Assembly (NCBI RefSeq): GCF_000955955.1
Contig: NZ_JYJG01000042.1
Coordinates: forward strand, 40,862 to 104,861
Source of the DNA: Lentzea aerocolonigenes
GTDB taxonomy: Bacteria; Actinomycetota; Actinomycetes; Mycobacteriales; Pseudonocardiaceae
Direction of reading: 5' to 3'
Length of the DNA stretch: 64,000 nt
Shown: in pieces, positions 10,044-18,659 of the stretch
Layout of the letters: every line of letters begins with the position of its first letter
Numbering within the stretch: position 1 is the stretch's first letter
Position numbers and translations under genes: made by a program
Notes under the pieces: model-generated
What the model saw: the letters and a program-made list of their open reading frames with translations, nothing else
What the model was told of the DNA's origin: nothing
The model's database searches: none

Positions 10044-10856
10044 TCATCCCTTGATTCCCGTCTCCGTCGCACCGCGGACGAGAAGGCGTTGCAGTGCCAC
10101 GAAGACCACCACCAGGGGCGTGATCGAGATCGCGGCCGCCAGGAACAGCTGCGTGACCTCGATCGACTGCGCGGTGAGGAAAGTCGAGAGCGCCACCTGC
10201 ACCGTCCACGAGTCCTGGTCCTGCGCGATCACCAGCGGCCAGAGGAACTGGTTCCAGCTCGTCACGAACGCGATCACGCCCAACGCGGCGAAGAACCCCT
10301 TCGAGTTCGGCACCACGACCCGCCAGTACGTGCCCCAGTGCCCGAGCCCGTCGATCCGCGCGGCCTCCTCGAGCTCGCGCGGGAAGTTCAGGAAGTACTG
10401 CCGGAACAGGAACGCGGTGAACCCGCTGAACAGGCCGGGGATGACCAGTCCGCGCAGGTCCGAGACCCAGCCGAGGGTGGACACGACCACGAACGTCGGC
10501 ACGAACGTCACCGCCGCCGGGATCATCAGCGTCGCGACGACGAAGTACAGCACCACGTTCGCGTACCGGTACGGGATCCGGGCCAGCCCGTAGCCCGCCA
10601 GCCCGCACAGCAGCAGTTGGCCCACCGTCTGCAGCACGGCGACGACCAGCGAGTTGACCATGCTGCGGACCATCGGCACGGCCGGGTTGGCGAACAAAGC
10701 GCCGAAGTTCTCCCAGTGGATCTCGCTCGGCCAGAACGTCCACTGCCGGGCGGTGATCTCCTGCTCGGTGGCCAGACCGTTGCGCAGCACCAGGTAGAAC
10801 GGGATCAGGAACAGCACCGCCGCCATCGACAGCGCCAGGTACCTCAGCGCCTTCAT
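10044..10856 (-). CDS. Carbohydrate ABC transporter permease (MalG/UgpE-like)
   Basis: A 270-residue inner-membrane permease with six predicted helices. The conserved EAA loop reads EEAARIDGLGHWGTYWRVVVPNSK (about residues 166-189); it docks to the transporter ATPase. The start ATG at 10856 overlaps the stop of the upstream permease by 4 bases (ATGA), so the two are translationally coupled. Together with the second permease and the lipoprotein it forms a CUT1-type sugar importer. No ATPase gene is present here; in actinomycetes such systems often share an ATPase of the MsiK type encoded elsewhere. The sugar is not evident. Confidence 0.93.
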   Translation of the reverse strand: MKALRYLALSMAAVLFLIPFYLVLRNGLATEQEITARQWTFWPSEIHWENFGALFANPAVPMVRSMVNSLVVAVLQTVGQLLLCGLAGYGLARIPYRYANVVLYFVVATLMIPAAVTFVPTFVVVSTLGWVSDLRGLVIPGLFSGFTAFLFRQYFLNFPRELEEAARIDGLGHWGTYWRVVVPNSKGFFAALGVIAFVTSWNQFLWPLVIAQDQDSWTVQVALSTFLTAQSIEVTQLFLAAAISITPLVVVFVALQRLLVRGATETGIKG

Positions 10857-11731
10857 CGCGTGATCACCCTGCCCTGCAACAGCGTCACGCCCGCGATGAG
10901 CAGCGTGAGGATGACCGCGCCCGCGCTGCCGTGCCCGAAGTCCTGCCCACCCGACCCCAGCGCCGTGTAGTAGAGGTAGATCAACGGCGGCCGCGCGAAC
11001 GGCGGGTAGCCGCGGTCCGTCCCCAGCACGTTGTAGAACTCGTCGAACGCCTGGTACGCCGCGATGAGCAGCAACAGCACGACAGCCACCGACGTGGTCC
11101 GCAGCTGCGGCAGCGTGATGTACCGCAGGGTCTGCCAGCCGGGCCGCGCGCCGTCGATCCACGCGGCTTCGTAGAGGTGCTGCGGAATCCGTTGCAGCCC
11201 GGCGATGAAGAGGATCAGGTAGAACCCGAGCTGCAGCCACAGCCGCAGCGTCACGAGCACCAGCCAGTACCAGGGCGGCGACGTCGACACGGTCCACGCG
11301 ACCGGCTCGCCGCCGAACCACCCCAGCACGGTGTTCGCGAGCCCGAACCGCACGCCGTTGAAGATCGACAGCTTCCACACCAGCGACGCGACGACGTACG
11401 AGCACGCCGTCGGCAGGAAGAACACCGACCGGAAGAACCCCTGCATGAAGCTGATCTGGTTGACCAGCAACGCCAAAGCCAGCGCCAGCACGAACGTCAG
11501 CGGCACGATGAACGCCGCGAACACGCTGAACGTGCCGAGGCTCGACAGGAACGGCTGGTCAGTCAGCATGTCCGCGTAGTTGCGCAGCCCGACGAACTCG
11601 CTGGGCGTCACCGTGTTGCGGGCGTCGAAGAACGACAGCAGCAGGCTCCACCCGATCGGCACGTAGACGAACACGAGCAGCCCGATCGCGAACGGCCCGA
11701 CGAACAGCCAGAACGCGCGCCCGTTCCTCAT
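10853..11731 (-). CDS. Carbohydrate ABC transporter permease (MalF/UgpA-like)
   Basis: A 292-residue permease, partner of the preceding gene, with a basic N-terminus, six predicted membrane helices and the EAA loop YEAAWIDGARPGWQTLRYI (about residues 187-205). The first segment (FWLFVGPFAIGLLVFVYVP) is characteristic of the MalF-like half of CUT1 importers. It overlaps both neighbours by 4 bases: its ATG at 11731 sits on the stop of the substrate-binding protein gene, and its stop overlaps the next permease start. This gives a strict binding protein-permease-permease operon. Confidence 0.93.
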   Translation of the reverse strand: MRNGRAFWLFVGPFAIGLLVFVYVPIGWSLLLSFFDARNTVTPSEFVGLRNYADMLTDQPFLSSLGTFSVFAAFIVPLTFVLALALALLVNQISFMQGFFRSVFFLPTACSYVVASLVWKLSIFNGVRFGLANTVLGWFGGEPVAWTVSTSPPWYWLVLVTLRLWLQLGFYLILFIAGLQRIPQHLYEAAWIDGARPGWQTLRYITLPQLRTTSVAVVLLLLIAAYQAFDEFYNVLGTDRGYPPFARPPLIYLYYTALGSGGQDFGHGSAGAVILTLLIAGVTLLQGRVITR

Positions 11732-12957
11732 CCGTACAGGCGCTTCAGCTCGTCCCGCACCTTGCCCGCAGCGGTTTTCAGCTCCTCATCGGCCTTGGCT
11801 CCATCGCGGACCACCCGCGACACCGCGTCGTTGAACGCCGTCCGCATCACCGACGTCCAGTCCGGCGGGTTGGACGCCTTCGCGTTGTCCCGCACGAACT
11901 TCACCGCGTCGGCGGCCGCGCCGGACGTCAGCTTCGAGGCCTTCTCCGAGATGCTCCTGCGCGGTGGGATGTGGAAGCCGTAGCTCAGGTTGAAGTCCTC
12001 CTGGTAGTCGGTCTTCTCGATCCACAGCCAGCGCACGAACTCCTTCGCCTCGTCGATCCGCTTCGACTTGGCGTTGACCATCGCCCCGAACGCGCCGACC
12101 GGCACGCTCGGCCGTCCGCTGTCGCCCAGCTTCGGGAACGGCAGCACCCCGAAGTCGTCGCCCAGCGCCTTCTGCACGGCCGGAACCGCCCACAACCCGG
12201 TCCACTGCATCGCGACGAGACCCTGGGTGAACGCGTCCGGCTCCGCCCAGTCCTTCACCGCGCCGAGCAGCATGCTGCCGCTGGTGTAGAGCTCGCGCAG
12301 CTTGCCGATCGCCTGTGCCGCAAGGGGATCGTCGAACCCGACCTGGTGGTCGCGCACGTAGTCGAGTCCAGCAGACCACAGCGCAGGCCCGCCCAGCACC
12401 CCGCCGCCACCGTCGTTGCCGGCGAAGATCCCCTTCACCCCGGCACGGGTGAGCTTGCGCGCCGCCTCGACGAGTTCATCCACAGTGGACGGTGGCTGAA
12501 CTCCGGCTTGGGCGAAGAAGCTCTTGCGGTAGAACAACATCTGCATGTCGACCGCCTGCGGGACCCCGTAGATCTTCCCGTCGACGGTGTGCGTCGCGAG
12601 AATCGACTCGGAGAAATCGCTCTTGGCGGCGCCGAAGACGTCGTCGAGCGGCACGACCTGATTCGCCCGCACCGAGCTGATCTGCAGGGTGGACTCGAAG
12701 ACGTCCGGTCCTCCGTCGGACAGCAGGCTCGTCGCGAGCTTGGAGTCGTAGTCGCCGGGGTTCCACTGCACGTCGACCGGGATCTTGGGGTACGCCTTGG
12801 CGTATTTCTCCACGGCCTGCTGCACGCCGGGCTCGCCGTAAGCGTGGTACCACTGCTTGAGGGCCTGGCCGCTGCCGCCCCGGCCGGTGTTCGAGCCGCA
12901 CGCCGCCAGCAACGCGCTCGCGCCGGCCAAGGAGAGAAGTCTGCGTCGGGAGATCAC
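11728..12957 (-). CDS. Extracellular sugar-binding lipoprotein of the ABC importer
   Basis: A 409-residue solute-binding protein of the sugar family. Residues 1-22 contain a twin-arginine-like SRRRLLSLAG stretch followed by a lipobox LLAAC with C20, so the mature protein should be lipidated and membrane-anchored outside the cell. The two-lobed binding fold is suggested by the VDVQWNPGDYDSKLATSL and GIFAGNDGGGG regions and the C-terminal EAKEFVRWLWI helix. It is first in the operon with the two permeases. Position between two galactan loci raises the possibility of a cell-wall sugar as ligand, but nothing in the sequence fixes this. Confidence 0.92.
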   Translation of the reverse strand: MISRRRLLSLAGASALLAACGSNTGRGGSGQALKQWYHAYGEPGVQQAVEKYAKAYPKIPVDVQWNPGDYDSKLATSLLSDGGPDVFESTLQISSVRANQVVPLDDVFGAAKSDFSESILATHTVDGKIYGVPQAVDMQMLFYRKSFFAQAGVQPPSTVDELVEAARKLTRAGVKGIFAGNDGGGGVLGGPALWSAGLDYVRDHQVGFDDPLAAQAIGKLRELYTSGSMLLGAVKDWAEPDAFTQGLVAMQWTGLWAVPAVQKALGDDFGVLPFPKLGDSGRPSVPVGAFGAMVNAKSKRIDEAKEFVRWLWIEKTDYQEDFNLSYGFHIPPRRSISEKASKLTSGAAADAVKFVRDNAKASNPPDWTSVMRTAFNDAVSRVVRDGAKADEELKTAAGKVRDELKRLYG

Positions 12958-12997
12958 TCATCACGTCTTACTCCGATCACCTCGGGTGCGCGAGCGG

Positions 12998-13198
12998 TTA
13001 CTCGAAGTGCGCGACCACGACGTTCGAGAAGTTGACGACGTACTCACGGCCGTCCGGGCCCGCGATCGGCTGCGTGTGGCCGTTGCGGACGATCTGGGTC
13101 AACCGCGGCGCGAGGTCTTCCCGCGTCTCGGCGGAGACCGTGAGAGTGATGGGGTTCGGGTTCGCGGCGAGGAACAGCACAAGTCGGCTCATGCCCAC
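12998..13198 (-). CDS. Small protein of unknown function
   Basis: A 66-residue reading frame (64 if the internal ATG at 13192 is used). It has a hydrophobic beginning (SRLVLFLAANPNPITLTV) and a mixed beta-like remainder ending in YVVNFSNVVVAHFE. Codon use has strong third-position GC like its neighbours, which supports a real gene. No family is recognised. There is no good ribosome-binding site before either start. It lies alone between the ABC operon and glfT1. Confidence 0.6.
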   Translation of the reverse strand: MGMSRLVLFLAANPNPITLTVSAETREDLAPRLTQIVRNGHTQPIAGPDGREYVVNFSNVVVAHFE

Positions 13199-13221
13199 AG
13201 CAAACCGCGATGGAGTGCCGT

Positions 13222-13260
13222 GCTGAGGGCGGTTTCGCTGGTAGCGGTTCCGCCCTCAGC
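13222..13260 (-). terminator. Terminator-like hairpin after glfT1
   Basis: A perfect 11-bp inverted repeat (13222-13232 with 13250-13260) with a 17-base loop starts 3 bases past the glfT1 stop codon. There is no T-run, as is common in high-GC actinobacteria. It should end the wzm-wzt-glfT1 transcript. Confidence 0.65.
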
Positions 13261-13263
13261 AGA

Positions 13264-14166
13264 TCACTTGCGGAAGAAGCGCTCCCGCTGGCCGAGGCGC
13301 ACGAGCTTGAGCCACTCGACGAACGCCTTCGGGTCCCGCTTCACGGCGAGGAAGTACAGGCCGAACCGGAACACCTCGAGCGCGCCCAGCTTCCGCATGC
13401 CCGGCTGCGACAGCAGGTAGCCGCGGTTGCGGTAGGTGTAGTAGCGCTTGATCGGGTTCTCCGGGTCCTGGGCGTGGAACTTGCCGCCCAGCATCGGCTT
13501 GAACTCGTCGGAGCCGTCCGGGTGCACGTACGCGACCCGCAGCGACGTGCCGAACGGCAGGCCGGAGCGCACCATGCGGCGGTGGATCTCCACCTCGTCG
13601 CCGCGGAAGAACAACCGGTAGTCCGGCACGCCGACGACGTCGAGCGTGGACGCCCGGAACAACGCGCCGTTGAACAGCGACGCGATGCCCGGCAGGAAGT
13701 CCTTGCCGAGGTCGGCCGCGGAGCGCTTCCACGTCAGGCCGCGGCGCAACGGGAACGCGAGCTTGTCCGGGCTGTCGATGTTCGTGACGACCGGGGAGAT
13801 CTCCGCGAGGTTGCGGCGCTCGGCCTCTTCGAGCAGCACCGCCAGCACGTTCTCGTCGGCGGGGCGGCCGTCGTCGTCGGCCAGCCACACCCAGTCCGCG
13901 CCCAGCGAGAGCGCGTGCAGGATGCCGAGCGCGAAACCGCCCGCGCCGCCGAGGTTGCGGTGCGAGGGCAGGTACGTGGTGGACAGCGGGCACTGCTCGA
14001 CGAGGTCGTCGACCGGCTGATCGGGGCCGTTGTCGACGACGACCAGGTGGTCGGGGACACGGGTCTGGGTCGCGAGCGCCTTGAGCGACTCGGCCAGCAG
14101 CTCGCGGCGGTGGCGGGTGACCACCACCGCGACGACGGAGCCCTTGGGCAGTGCCTGGAGGTTCAC
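13264..14166 (-). CDS. glfT1: Galactofuranosyltransferase GlfT1 (galactan initiation)
   Basis: A 300-residue GT2 enzyme matching mycobacterial GlfT1 (Rv3782-type), which adds the first two Galf residues to the rhamnosyl-GlcNAc-PP-decaprenyl linker. Visible elements are the N-terminal strand VVAVVVTRHRRELLAESL, the NLGGAGGFALG loop shared with GlfT2, the DDD metal site D97-D99 in WLADDDGRP, and the FRGDEVEIHRRM acidic motif near residue 190. Its GTG start at 14166 is 3 bases after the wzt stop, so it is tightly coupled to the exporter genes. The identification rests on sequence pattern plus the conserved wzm-wzt-glfT1 order. Confidence 0.92.
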   Translation of the reverse strand: MNLQALPKGSVVAVVVTRHRRELLAESLKALATQTRVPDHLVVVDNGPDQPVDDLVEQCPLSTTYLPSHRNLGGAGGFALGILHALSLGADWVWLADDDGRPADENVLAVLLEEAERRNLAEISPVVTNIDSPDKLAFPLRRGLTWKRSAADLGKDFLPGIASLFNGALFRASTLDVVGVPDYRLFFRGDEVEIHRRMVRSGLPFGTSLRVAYVHPDGSDEFKPMLGGKFHAQDPENPIKRYYTYRNRGYLLSQPGMRKLGALEVFRFGLYFLAVKRDPKAFVEWLKLVRLGQRERFFRK

Positions 14167-14169
14167 GGT

Positions 14170-14970
14170 CTATTCGCCGCCATTTCCGCTGAGGACGGGA
14201 GCCTCGTGAGGCATGTGCATCCGCTCGAACGGGTCGTAGCCCTTGTACGCGGTCAGCACCTCGCGCAGGTCACCGTGCATCTTCACGTGACCCTCGTCCA
14301 TCCAGATCGCGGTGTCGCAGAACTCCGCGAGGAACTCGTCCGAGTGGTTCGCGAACACGAGCAGACCGGAGCGGGCCACCAGGTCCTTGAGCCGGTCGCG
14401 GGCCTTCGCCATGAACGCGGCGTCGACCGCGCCGATGCCCTCGTCGAGCAGGAGGATCTCGGGGTTGATCGACGTGACGACGCCCAGCGCTAGTCGGACG
14501 CGCATGCCCGTCGAGTACGTGCGCAGCGGCATCTGCAGGTAGTCACCGAGCTCGGTGAACGCCGAGATGTCGTCGACGCGCGCTTCCATCTGCTTGCGGG
14601 TCATGCCGAGGTACAGGCCCCGGATCATGATGTTCTCGTAGCCGGAGATCTCCGGGTCCATGCCGACGCCGAGGTCGAAGACCGGCGCCACCTTGCCGAT
14701 GATGCGCGAGTGGCCGCGCGTCGGCTCGTAGATGCCCGCCAGCAGGCGCAGCAGAGTGGACTTGCCGGCGCCGTTGTGGCCGACCAGGCCGACGCGGCTG
14801 CCCTCCTTCAGCGACAGCGAGATGTCGTGCAGCGCCTCGATGATCGGGACCCGGCCTTCTGAGCCGATCTTGCCGCCGACCTTGCCGAGCGCGAGCTTCT
14901 TCAACGACCTCGACTTGGCGTCGAAGATCGGGAAGTCGACCGATGCGTTCCAGACGTCGATGCTGACCAC
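14170..14970 (-). CDS. wzt: Galactan ABC exporter ATPase (Wzt-like)
   Basis: A 266-residue ATP-binding subunit of a polysaccharide exporter. Walker A is GHNGAGKST, the signature is YSTGMRVRL, Walker B is EILLLDEGIG, and the switch histidine lies in FANHSDEF. It lacks the C-terminal carbohydrate-binding domain of O-antigen Wzt, as do the mycobacterial Rv3781-type proteins. The proposed role is to power flipping of the lipid-linked galactan to the outer face with Wzm. GTG at 14970 is chosen; a GGAGG stretch lies 11 bases upstream, and the longer open frame to 15189 overlaps wzm and is not supported. Confidence 0.92.
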   Translation of the reverse strand: MVSIDVWNASVDFPIFDAKSRSLKKLALGKVGGKIGSEGRVPIIEALHDISLSLKEGSRVGLVGHNGAGKSTLLRLLAGIYEPTRGHSRIIGKVAPVFDLGVGMDPEISGYENIMIRGLYLGMTRKQMEARVDDISAFTELGDYLQMPLRTYSTGMRVRLALGVVTSINPEILLLDEGIGAVDAAFMAKARDRLKDLVARSGLLVFANHSDEFLAEFCDTAIWMDEGHVKMHGDLREVLTAYKGYDPFERMHMPHEAPVLSGNGGE

Positions 14971-14989
14971 GGTTGTCTCGGCCTCCTTC

Positions 14990-15931
14990 TCAGACCCAGT
15001 AGGAAACGCGGGCGCGGTAGTTGCGCAGGATGACGAGTGCGGCGAACCAGCCGACGACGGTGAAGCCGCCGACGATCGCCCAGTGGTGCCAGTCGACCGT
15101 GTGGCCGAGCAGCGGGGCTCGGACGATCTCGACGAAGTGGTACACCGGGTTGAGCTCCGCGACGAGCATCCGCCACCCCATGTCGCCACCGCCGGTGACC
15201 TTGGTGAGGATGCTGGCGTCCCACACGATCGGCGTCATGAAGAACACCAGGTTGATGAAGCTGTTCACGACCGGCGGGATGTCGCGGAAGCGGGTGCTGA
15301 TCACGCCGAACAGCAGCGCGACCCACACCGCGTTGAGCGCGAGCAGGACCAGGCCGGGAATCGCCAGCACGATCTCCCAGCTCAGGCCGGGGTTCATCGG
15401 GCCGTTCGGGGTCATCTGGTACGGCTTGTCGAGCGCGGTGAAGAAGATCGCCAGCACGATGACGTAGACCACGAGGTTGTGCAGCAGGAACAGCACCTGG
15501 CGCCACACCATCCGCATCACGTGGATGGTGATGGGCGCCGGCAGGTGCTTGATCAGCCCCTCGTTCACGATGAAGACGTCGGTGCCTTCGATGACGCAGC
15601 CCAGGATGAAGTTCCAGATGATGAAGCCGACTGTCACGTACGGCAGGAACGTGTCGATCGGCGTGCCCAGCAGCGTCGAGTACAGCAAGCCCAGCGCGAG
15701 AGCTGTCGTCGCCATCGAGATCGTGATCCACAGCGGGCCGATCACCGAGCGGCGGTAGCGCTGCTTGATGTCTTGCCAGCCCAGGTGGCCCCACAGCTCG
15801 CGGTGCGCCCACGCTTCGCGGACGTCCGCGAACGCGCGCCGGAAGCTGCGTGACTTCGTGGAGGCGGGCGGGACCTCTGGTCGGTCGACAGTACTGGTGG
15901 CTTGCACGAGGACTGAGCGTACCGGCGTCAA
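14990..15931 (-). CDS. wzm: Galactan ABC exporter permease (Wzm-like)
   Basis: An ABC-2 type polysaccharide permease with six predicted helices. The conserved N-terminal region HRELWGHLGWQDIKQRYRRS (about residues 42-61) and the segment FFMTPIVWDASI near the third periplasmic loop identify the family. TTG at 15931 gives 313 residues; GTG at 15907 gives 305 and fits family length equally well, so the start is uncertain. A weak AGGAC lies about 6 bases before the TTG. It is followed 19 bases later by wzt and then glfT1, matching the mycobacterial galactan export locus. Confidence 0.9.
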   Translation of the reverse strand: MTPVRSVLVQATSTVDRPEVPPASTKSRSFRRAFADVREAWAHRELWGHLGWQDIKQRYRRSVIGPLWITISMATTALALGLLYSTLLGTPIDTFLPYVTVGFIIWNFILGCVIEGTDVFIVNEGLIKHLPAPITIHVMRMVWRQVLFLLHNLVVYVIVLAIFFTALDKPYQMTPNGPMNPGLSWEIVLAIPGLVLLALNAVWVALLFGVISTRFRDIPPVVNSFINLVFFMTPIVWDASILTKVTGGGDMGWRMLVAELNPVYHFVEIVRAPLLGHTVDWHHWAIVGGFTVVGWFAALVILRNYRARVSYWV

Positions 15932-15975
15932 CTGAGCGTCCTGCTCACCGGTGGGTCACGGTGCGATGACCAGGC

Positions 15976-16818
15976 TCAGACCTTGGTGACCTTGACCACG
16001 ACCTGTTCGTGGTCGTAGGTGTACCCGAGGTAGTCGAACCCGATGCCGTGCGCCTCGACGTGCTCCATCCAGGCCTTGTGCTCGTGCTGCTGCCACTGCG
16101 GGTAGTTGAAGTACTCGTCGAACACCACGATGCTGCCCTCGACCAGGCGCGGGCCGACCAGGTCGAGCACGGTCTTGGTGGACGAGTACAGGTCGCAGTC
16201 GACGTGCAGGAACGTGACCGGGCCCTCGTGCTGCTCGAGGAACTTCGGCAGCACCTCGTCGAACCACCCGACCACGAGCTCGGCACCTGGCACGTCCGGC
16301 AGGCCGTCCATCGTGAAGGTGGCGGCTGGGAAGCCGTTGCGCCAGTCCTCCGGCAGACCCTCGAAGGAGTCGAAGCCGTAGACGTCCTTGCCCTCGCGGG
16401 CCTCCGCGATGAGCTTGAGCGTGCCGCCGGTGTAGACGCCGAACTCGAGCGCCAGGCCGCCCTCAGGGGCCAGCGAGAGCGCGTGCTCGAGCGTCTCGTG
16501 CGGGCTGCCGAAGTGCGGGACGCGGGGCATGTGCTCCTGCACGAACCGCGCGCTCTGCAGTGCGGCTTCCTGCTCGCCTGCGAACACGATGTCGCGACGG
16601 GCCCGCACCTCGTGCTGCACGGTGTGGTCGACGATCCGGTTGCCCTGGTGCGTGATCTCACTGCGCAGCTCGTCGCGCAGGCCGTCGATCTGGACCTGCA
16701 GGCGTTCGATCTGCTTGCGCTGCGGTTCGATCGCGTCCTGGATCAGTTCGATCGCCTTGACCCGCAACTTGTGTCGCAGCTGCCTGGCCTGAAGGCCGTG
16801 GAGGACACGCTCGAGCAC
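15976..16818 (-). CDS. TylF/MycF-like SAM-dependent methyltransferase with coiled-coil N-terminus
   Basis: A 280-residue class I methyltransferase. The SAM-binding motif LALEFGVYTGGTLKLIA (about residues 123-139) and the metal/SAM region LHVDCDLYSSTKTVLD (about 204-219) followed by FDEYFNYP are typical of TylF/MycF sugar O-methyltransferases. The first 80 residues are a charged, heptad-like helix, an extra segment that could tether or oligomerise the enzyme. GTG at 16818 has AAGGGAG 5 bases upstream. It sits next to the galactan exporter operon, so methylation of an envelope glycan is a reasonable guess, but the substrate is unknown. Confidence 0.8.
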   Translation of the reverse strand: MLERVLHGLQARQLRHKLRVKAIELIQDAIEPQRKQIERLQVQIDGLRDELRSEITHQGNRIVDHTVQHEVRARRDIVFAGEQEAALQSARFVQEHMPRVPHFGSPHETLEHALSLAPEGGLALEFGVYTGGTLKLIAEAREGKDVYGFDSFEGLPEDWRNGFPAATFTMDGLPDVPGAELVVGWFDEVLPKFLEQHEGPVTFLHVDCDLYSSTKTVLDLVGPRLVEGSIVVFDEYFNYPQWQQHEHKAWMEHVEAHGIGFDYLGYTYDHEQVVVKVTKV

Positions 16819-16874
16819 GGCGGCTCCCTTCCCGAAAGTTCAGCGAATCCTAGAGCCACCCACAGGTGGTTGTG

Positions 16875-17360
16875 CTAGAGGTACTGGCCGGTGCCTTTGC
16901 CGGAGGGGCCGCTCTCGCCGGCATCGCCGCTGCTGCCTGCGGGAAGGGCGCGTCCACGCATCTGCTCGAGCTGCGCGCGTGCGGCCATCTGTTGCGCGAA
17001 CAGGGCCGTCTGGATGCCGTGGAACAGACCCTCGAGCCAGCCGACGAGCTGGGCCTGGGCGATCCGCAGCTCGGCGTCGCTCGGGGTGCCCTCCTCGGTG
17101 AACGGCAGCGACAGGCGCTCCAGCTCCTCGCGCAGCTCCGGCGCCAGGCCGTCCTCGAGCTCCTCGATCGACCGCTTGTGGATCTCCTTGAGGCGGTTGC
17201 GGCTGGCCTCGTCCAGAGGCGCCGCCCGCACCTCCTCGAGCAGCTGCTTGATCATCGTGCCGATGCGCATGACCTTCGCCGGCTGCTCGACCATGTCGGT
17301 GATGTCGCCGTCCTGGCCGCCGACGATGACGACGGGCTGCTCCTGGTTCATGGTCTCCAT
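16875..17360 (-). CDS. bpa: Bacterial proteasome activator Bpa
   Basis: A 161-residue protein of the Bpa/PafE family (Rv3780-type, 174 residues in M. tuberculosis). The protein forms a ring that opens the 20S proteasome gate without ATP, and docking depends on the C-terminal GQYL motif, which is present here as the last four residues. The helical core runs from about residue 25 to 130 (RIGTMIKQLLEEVRAAPLDE; QLVGWLEGLFHGIQTALFAQ). The tail is Gly/Ser-rich. ATG at 17360 has GAGAAGG about 5 bases upstream; an internal ATG at 17351 is possible. It is divergent from the PLP-fold gene at 17443. Presence of Bpa implies a 20S proteasome in the genome. Confidence 0.95.
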   Translation of the reverse strand: METMNQEQPVVIVGGQDGDITDMVEQPAKVMRIGTMIKQLLEEVRAAPLDEASRNRLKEIHKRSIEELEDGLAPELREELERLSLPFTEEGTPSDAELRIAQAQLVGWLEGLFHGIQTALFAQQMAARAQLEQMRGRALPAGSSGDAGESGPSGKGTGQYL

Positions 17361-17442
17361 CCTGGCCTTCTCCGGTTGCGGAAGGTTATCCGGGTCGGGG
17401 GTGGCCAACACCGTGTTTGCCTTCATACGTACGGTGTGTGGC

Positions 17443-18642
17443 ATGGCGTTCGACGTCGCACGGGTACGAGGGCTCTTCCCCGCGCTCGGCGACGGCTGGG
17501 TCCACCTCGACGCACCGGCCGGCATGCAGGTGCCAGAACAGGTCGCCACCGCCGTCTCCACCGCGCTGCGCGCCCCGGTCTCCGGCCCTGGTGGCATCTT
17601 CCCCGCCTCGCAACGGGCCGAGGCGATCGTCGACGCGGCACGTCGTTCGGTCGCCGATCTCGTCGGCGGTGACCCGGCGGGTGTCGTGCTCGGTCCGTCG
17701 TCCGCGGTGCTGCTGCAACGTCTCGCCGACGCGATGACGGACGACTGGTTCATGGGCGACGAGGTGCTCGTGTCCAGGCTGGACCACCCGGCGAACATCG
17801 CGCCGTGGCTCCGCGCGACCCAGCGCACCGGCAGCGCGGTCAAATGGGCAGAGATCGACATCGAGACGTGCGAGCTGCCGAGCTGGCAGTACGACGAGCT
17901 GGTCACCGACCGCACCAAGCTCATCGCGATCACCGCGGCGTCCGGCGTCGTGGGCACCCGGCCCGACCTGGCCAAGATCTCCGCGGTGGCCCGCGCGCAC
18001 GGGTCGCTGATGGTCGTGGACGCTTCGTCGGCCGCACCGTTCGTGCCGCTGGACATCGTCGACATGGGTGCCGACGTCGTGGCCATCTCCGCTGGTCAGT
18101 GGGGTGGTCCGCCGGTCGGGGCGCTGGTGTTCCGCGACCCCTCGATGCTGGAGCGGCTGCCGTCGGTCTCGGTCGATCCGCTGGCGCGCGGCCCTGAGCG
18201 GCTGGAACTCGGCCCGCACGCCTACCCGATGCTCGCCGGGCTCGTCGCGTCCGTGGAGTACCTCGCGGAGCTCGACGACGCGGCTTCCGGCACGCGGCGT
18301 GAGCGGGTGGTCACGTCTTTGGGATCCGTGAAGGCGTACCAGGCCGGGCTGCTCGCTAATCTCATCAACGAACTGCGTTCGCTGCGGCACGTGATGGTGA
18401 TCGGCGACGCCATGCGCAGGGTTCCCGCGCTGGCGTTCACGATCGCCGGGGTCAAGGCGGAGGACGGCGTGGAACACCTCGCTTCCCGAGGCGTCTGCGC
18501 GTTCGCCGACCCCGGTCAGCACGGGGTGTTCTCGGTGCTGGGCGTCGGTGAGGTCGGCGGCGCCATCCGCGTCGGGCTCGCGCACTACACGAACGCCGTC
18601 GAGGTCGACGACCTGGTGAGGGCGGTGTCCGAACTGGGCTGA
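17443..18642 (+). CDS. Cysteine desulfurase-like fold-type I PLP protein lacking the PLP lysine
   Basis: A 399-residue protein with the class V aminotransferase/cysteine desulfurase plan. It has the SRLDHPANIAPW substrate region, the cofactor aspartate D203 in VVDASSAAPF, and a small C-terminal domain. At the position of the Schiff-base lysine (normally SGHK) the sequence is ISAGQWGG, so residue 219 is glutamine. An equivalent gene, Rv3778c, occupies the same place beside bpa in M. tuberculosis. Without the lysine ordinary transamination or desulfuration is unlikely. ATG at 17443 is the only start giving the full fold; the frame extends far upstream opposite bpa without support. It is divergent from bpa. 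Confidence 0.85.
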   Translation: MAFDVARVRGLFPALGDGWVHLDAPAGMQVPEQVATAVSTALRAPVSGPGGIFPASQRAEAIVDAARRSVADLVGGDPAGVVLGPSSAVLLQRLADAMTDDWFMGDEVLVSRLDHPANIAPWLRATQRTGSAVKWAEIDIETCELPSWQYDELVTDRTKLIAITAASGVVGTRPDLAKISAVARAHGSLMVVDASSAAPFVPLDIVDMGADVVAISAGQWGGPPVGALVFRDPSMLERLPSVSVDPLARGPERLELGPHAYPMLAGLVASVEYLAELDDAASGTRRERVVTSLGSVKAYQAGLLANLINELRSLRHVMVIGDAMRRVPALAFTIAGVKAEDGVEHLASRGVCAFADPGQHGVFSVLGVGEVGGAIRVGLAHYTNAVEVDDLVRAVSELG

Positions 18643-18659
18643 GGTTTGGGAGATCTTGT

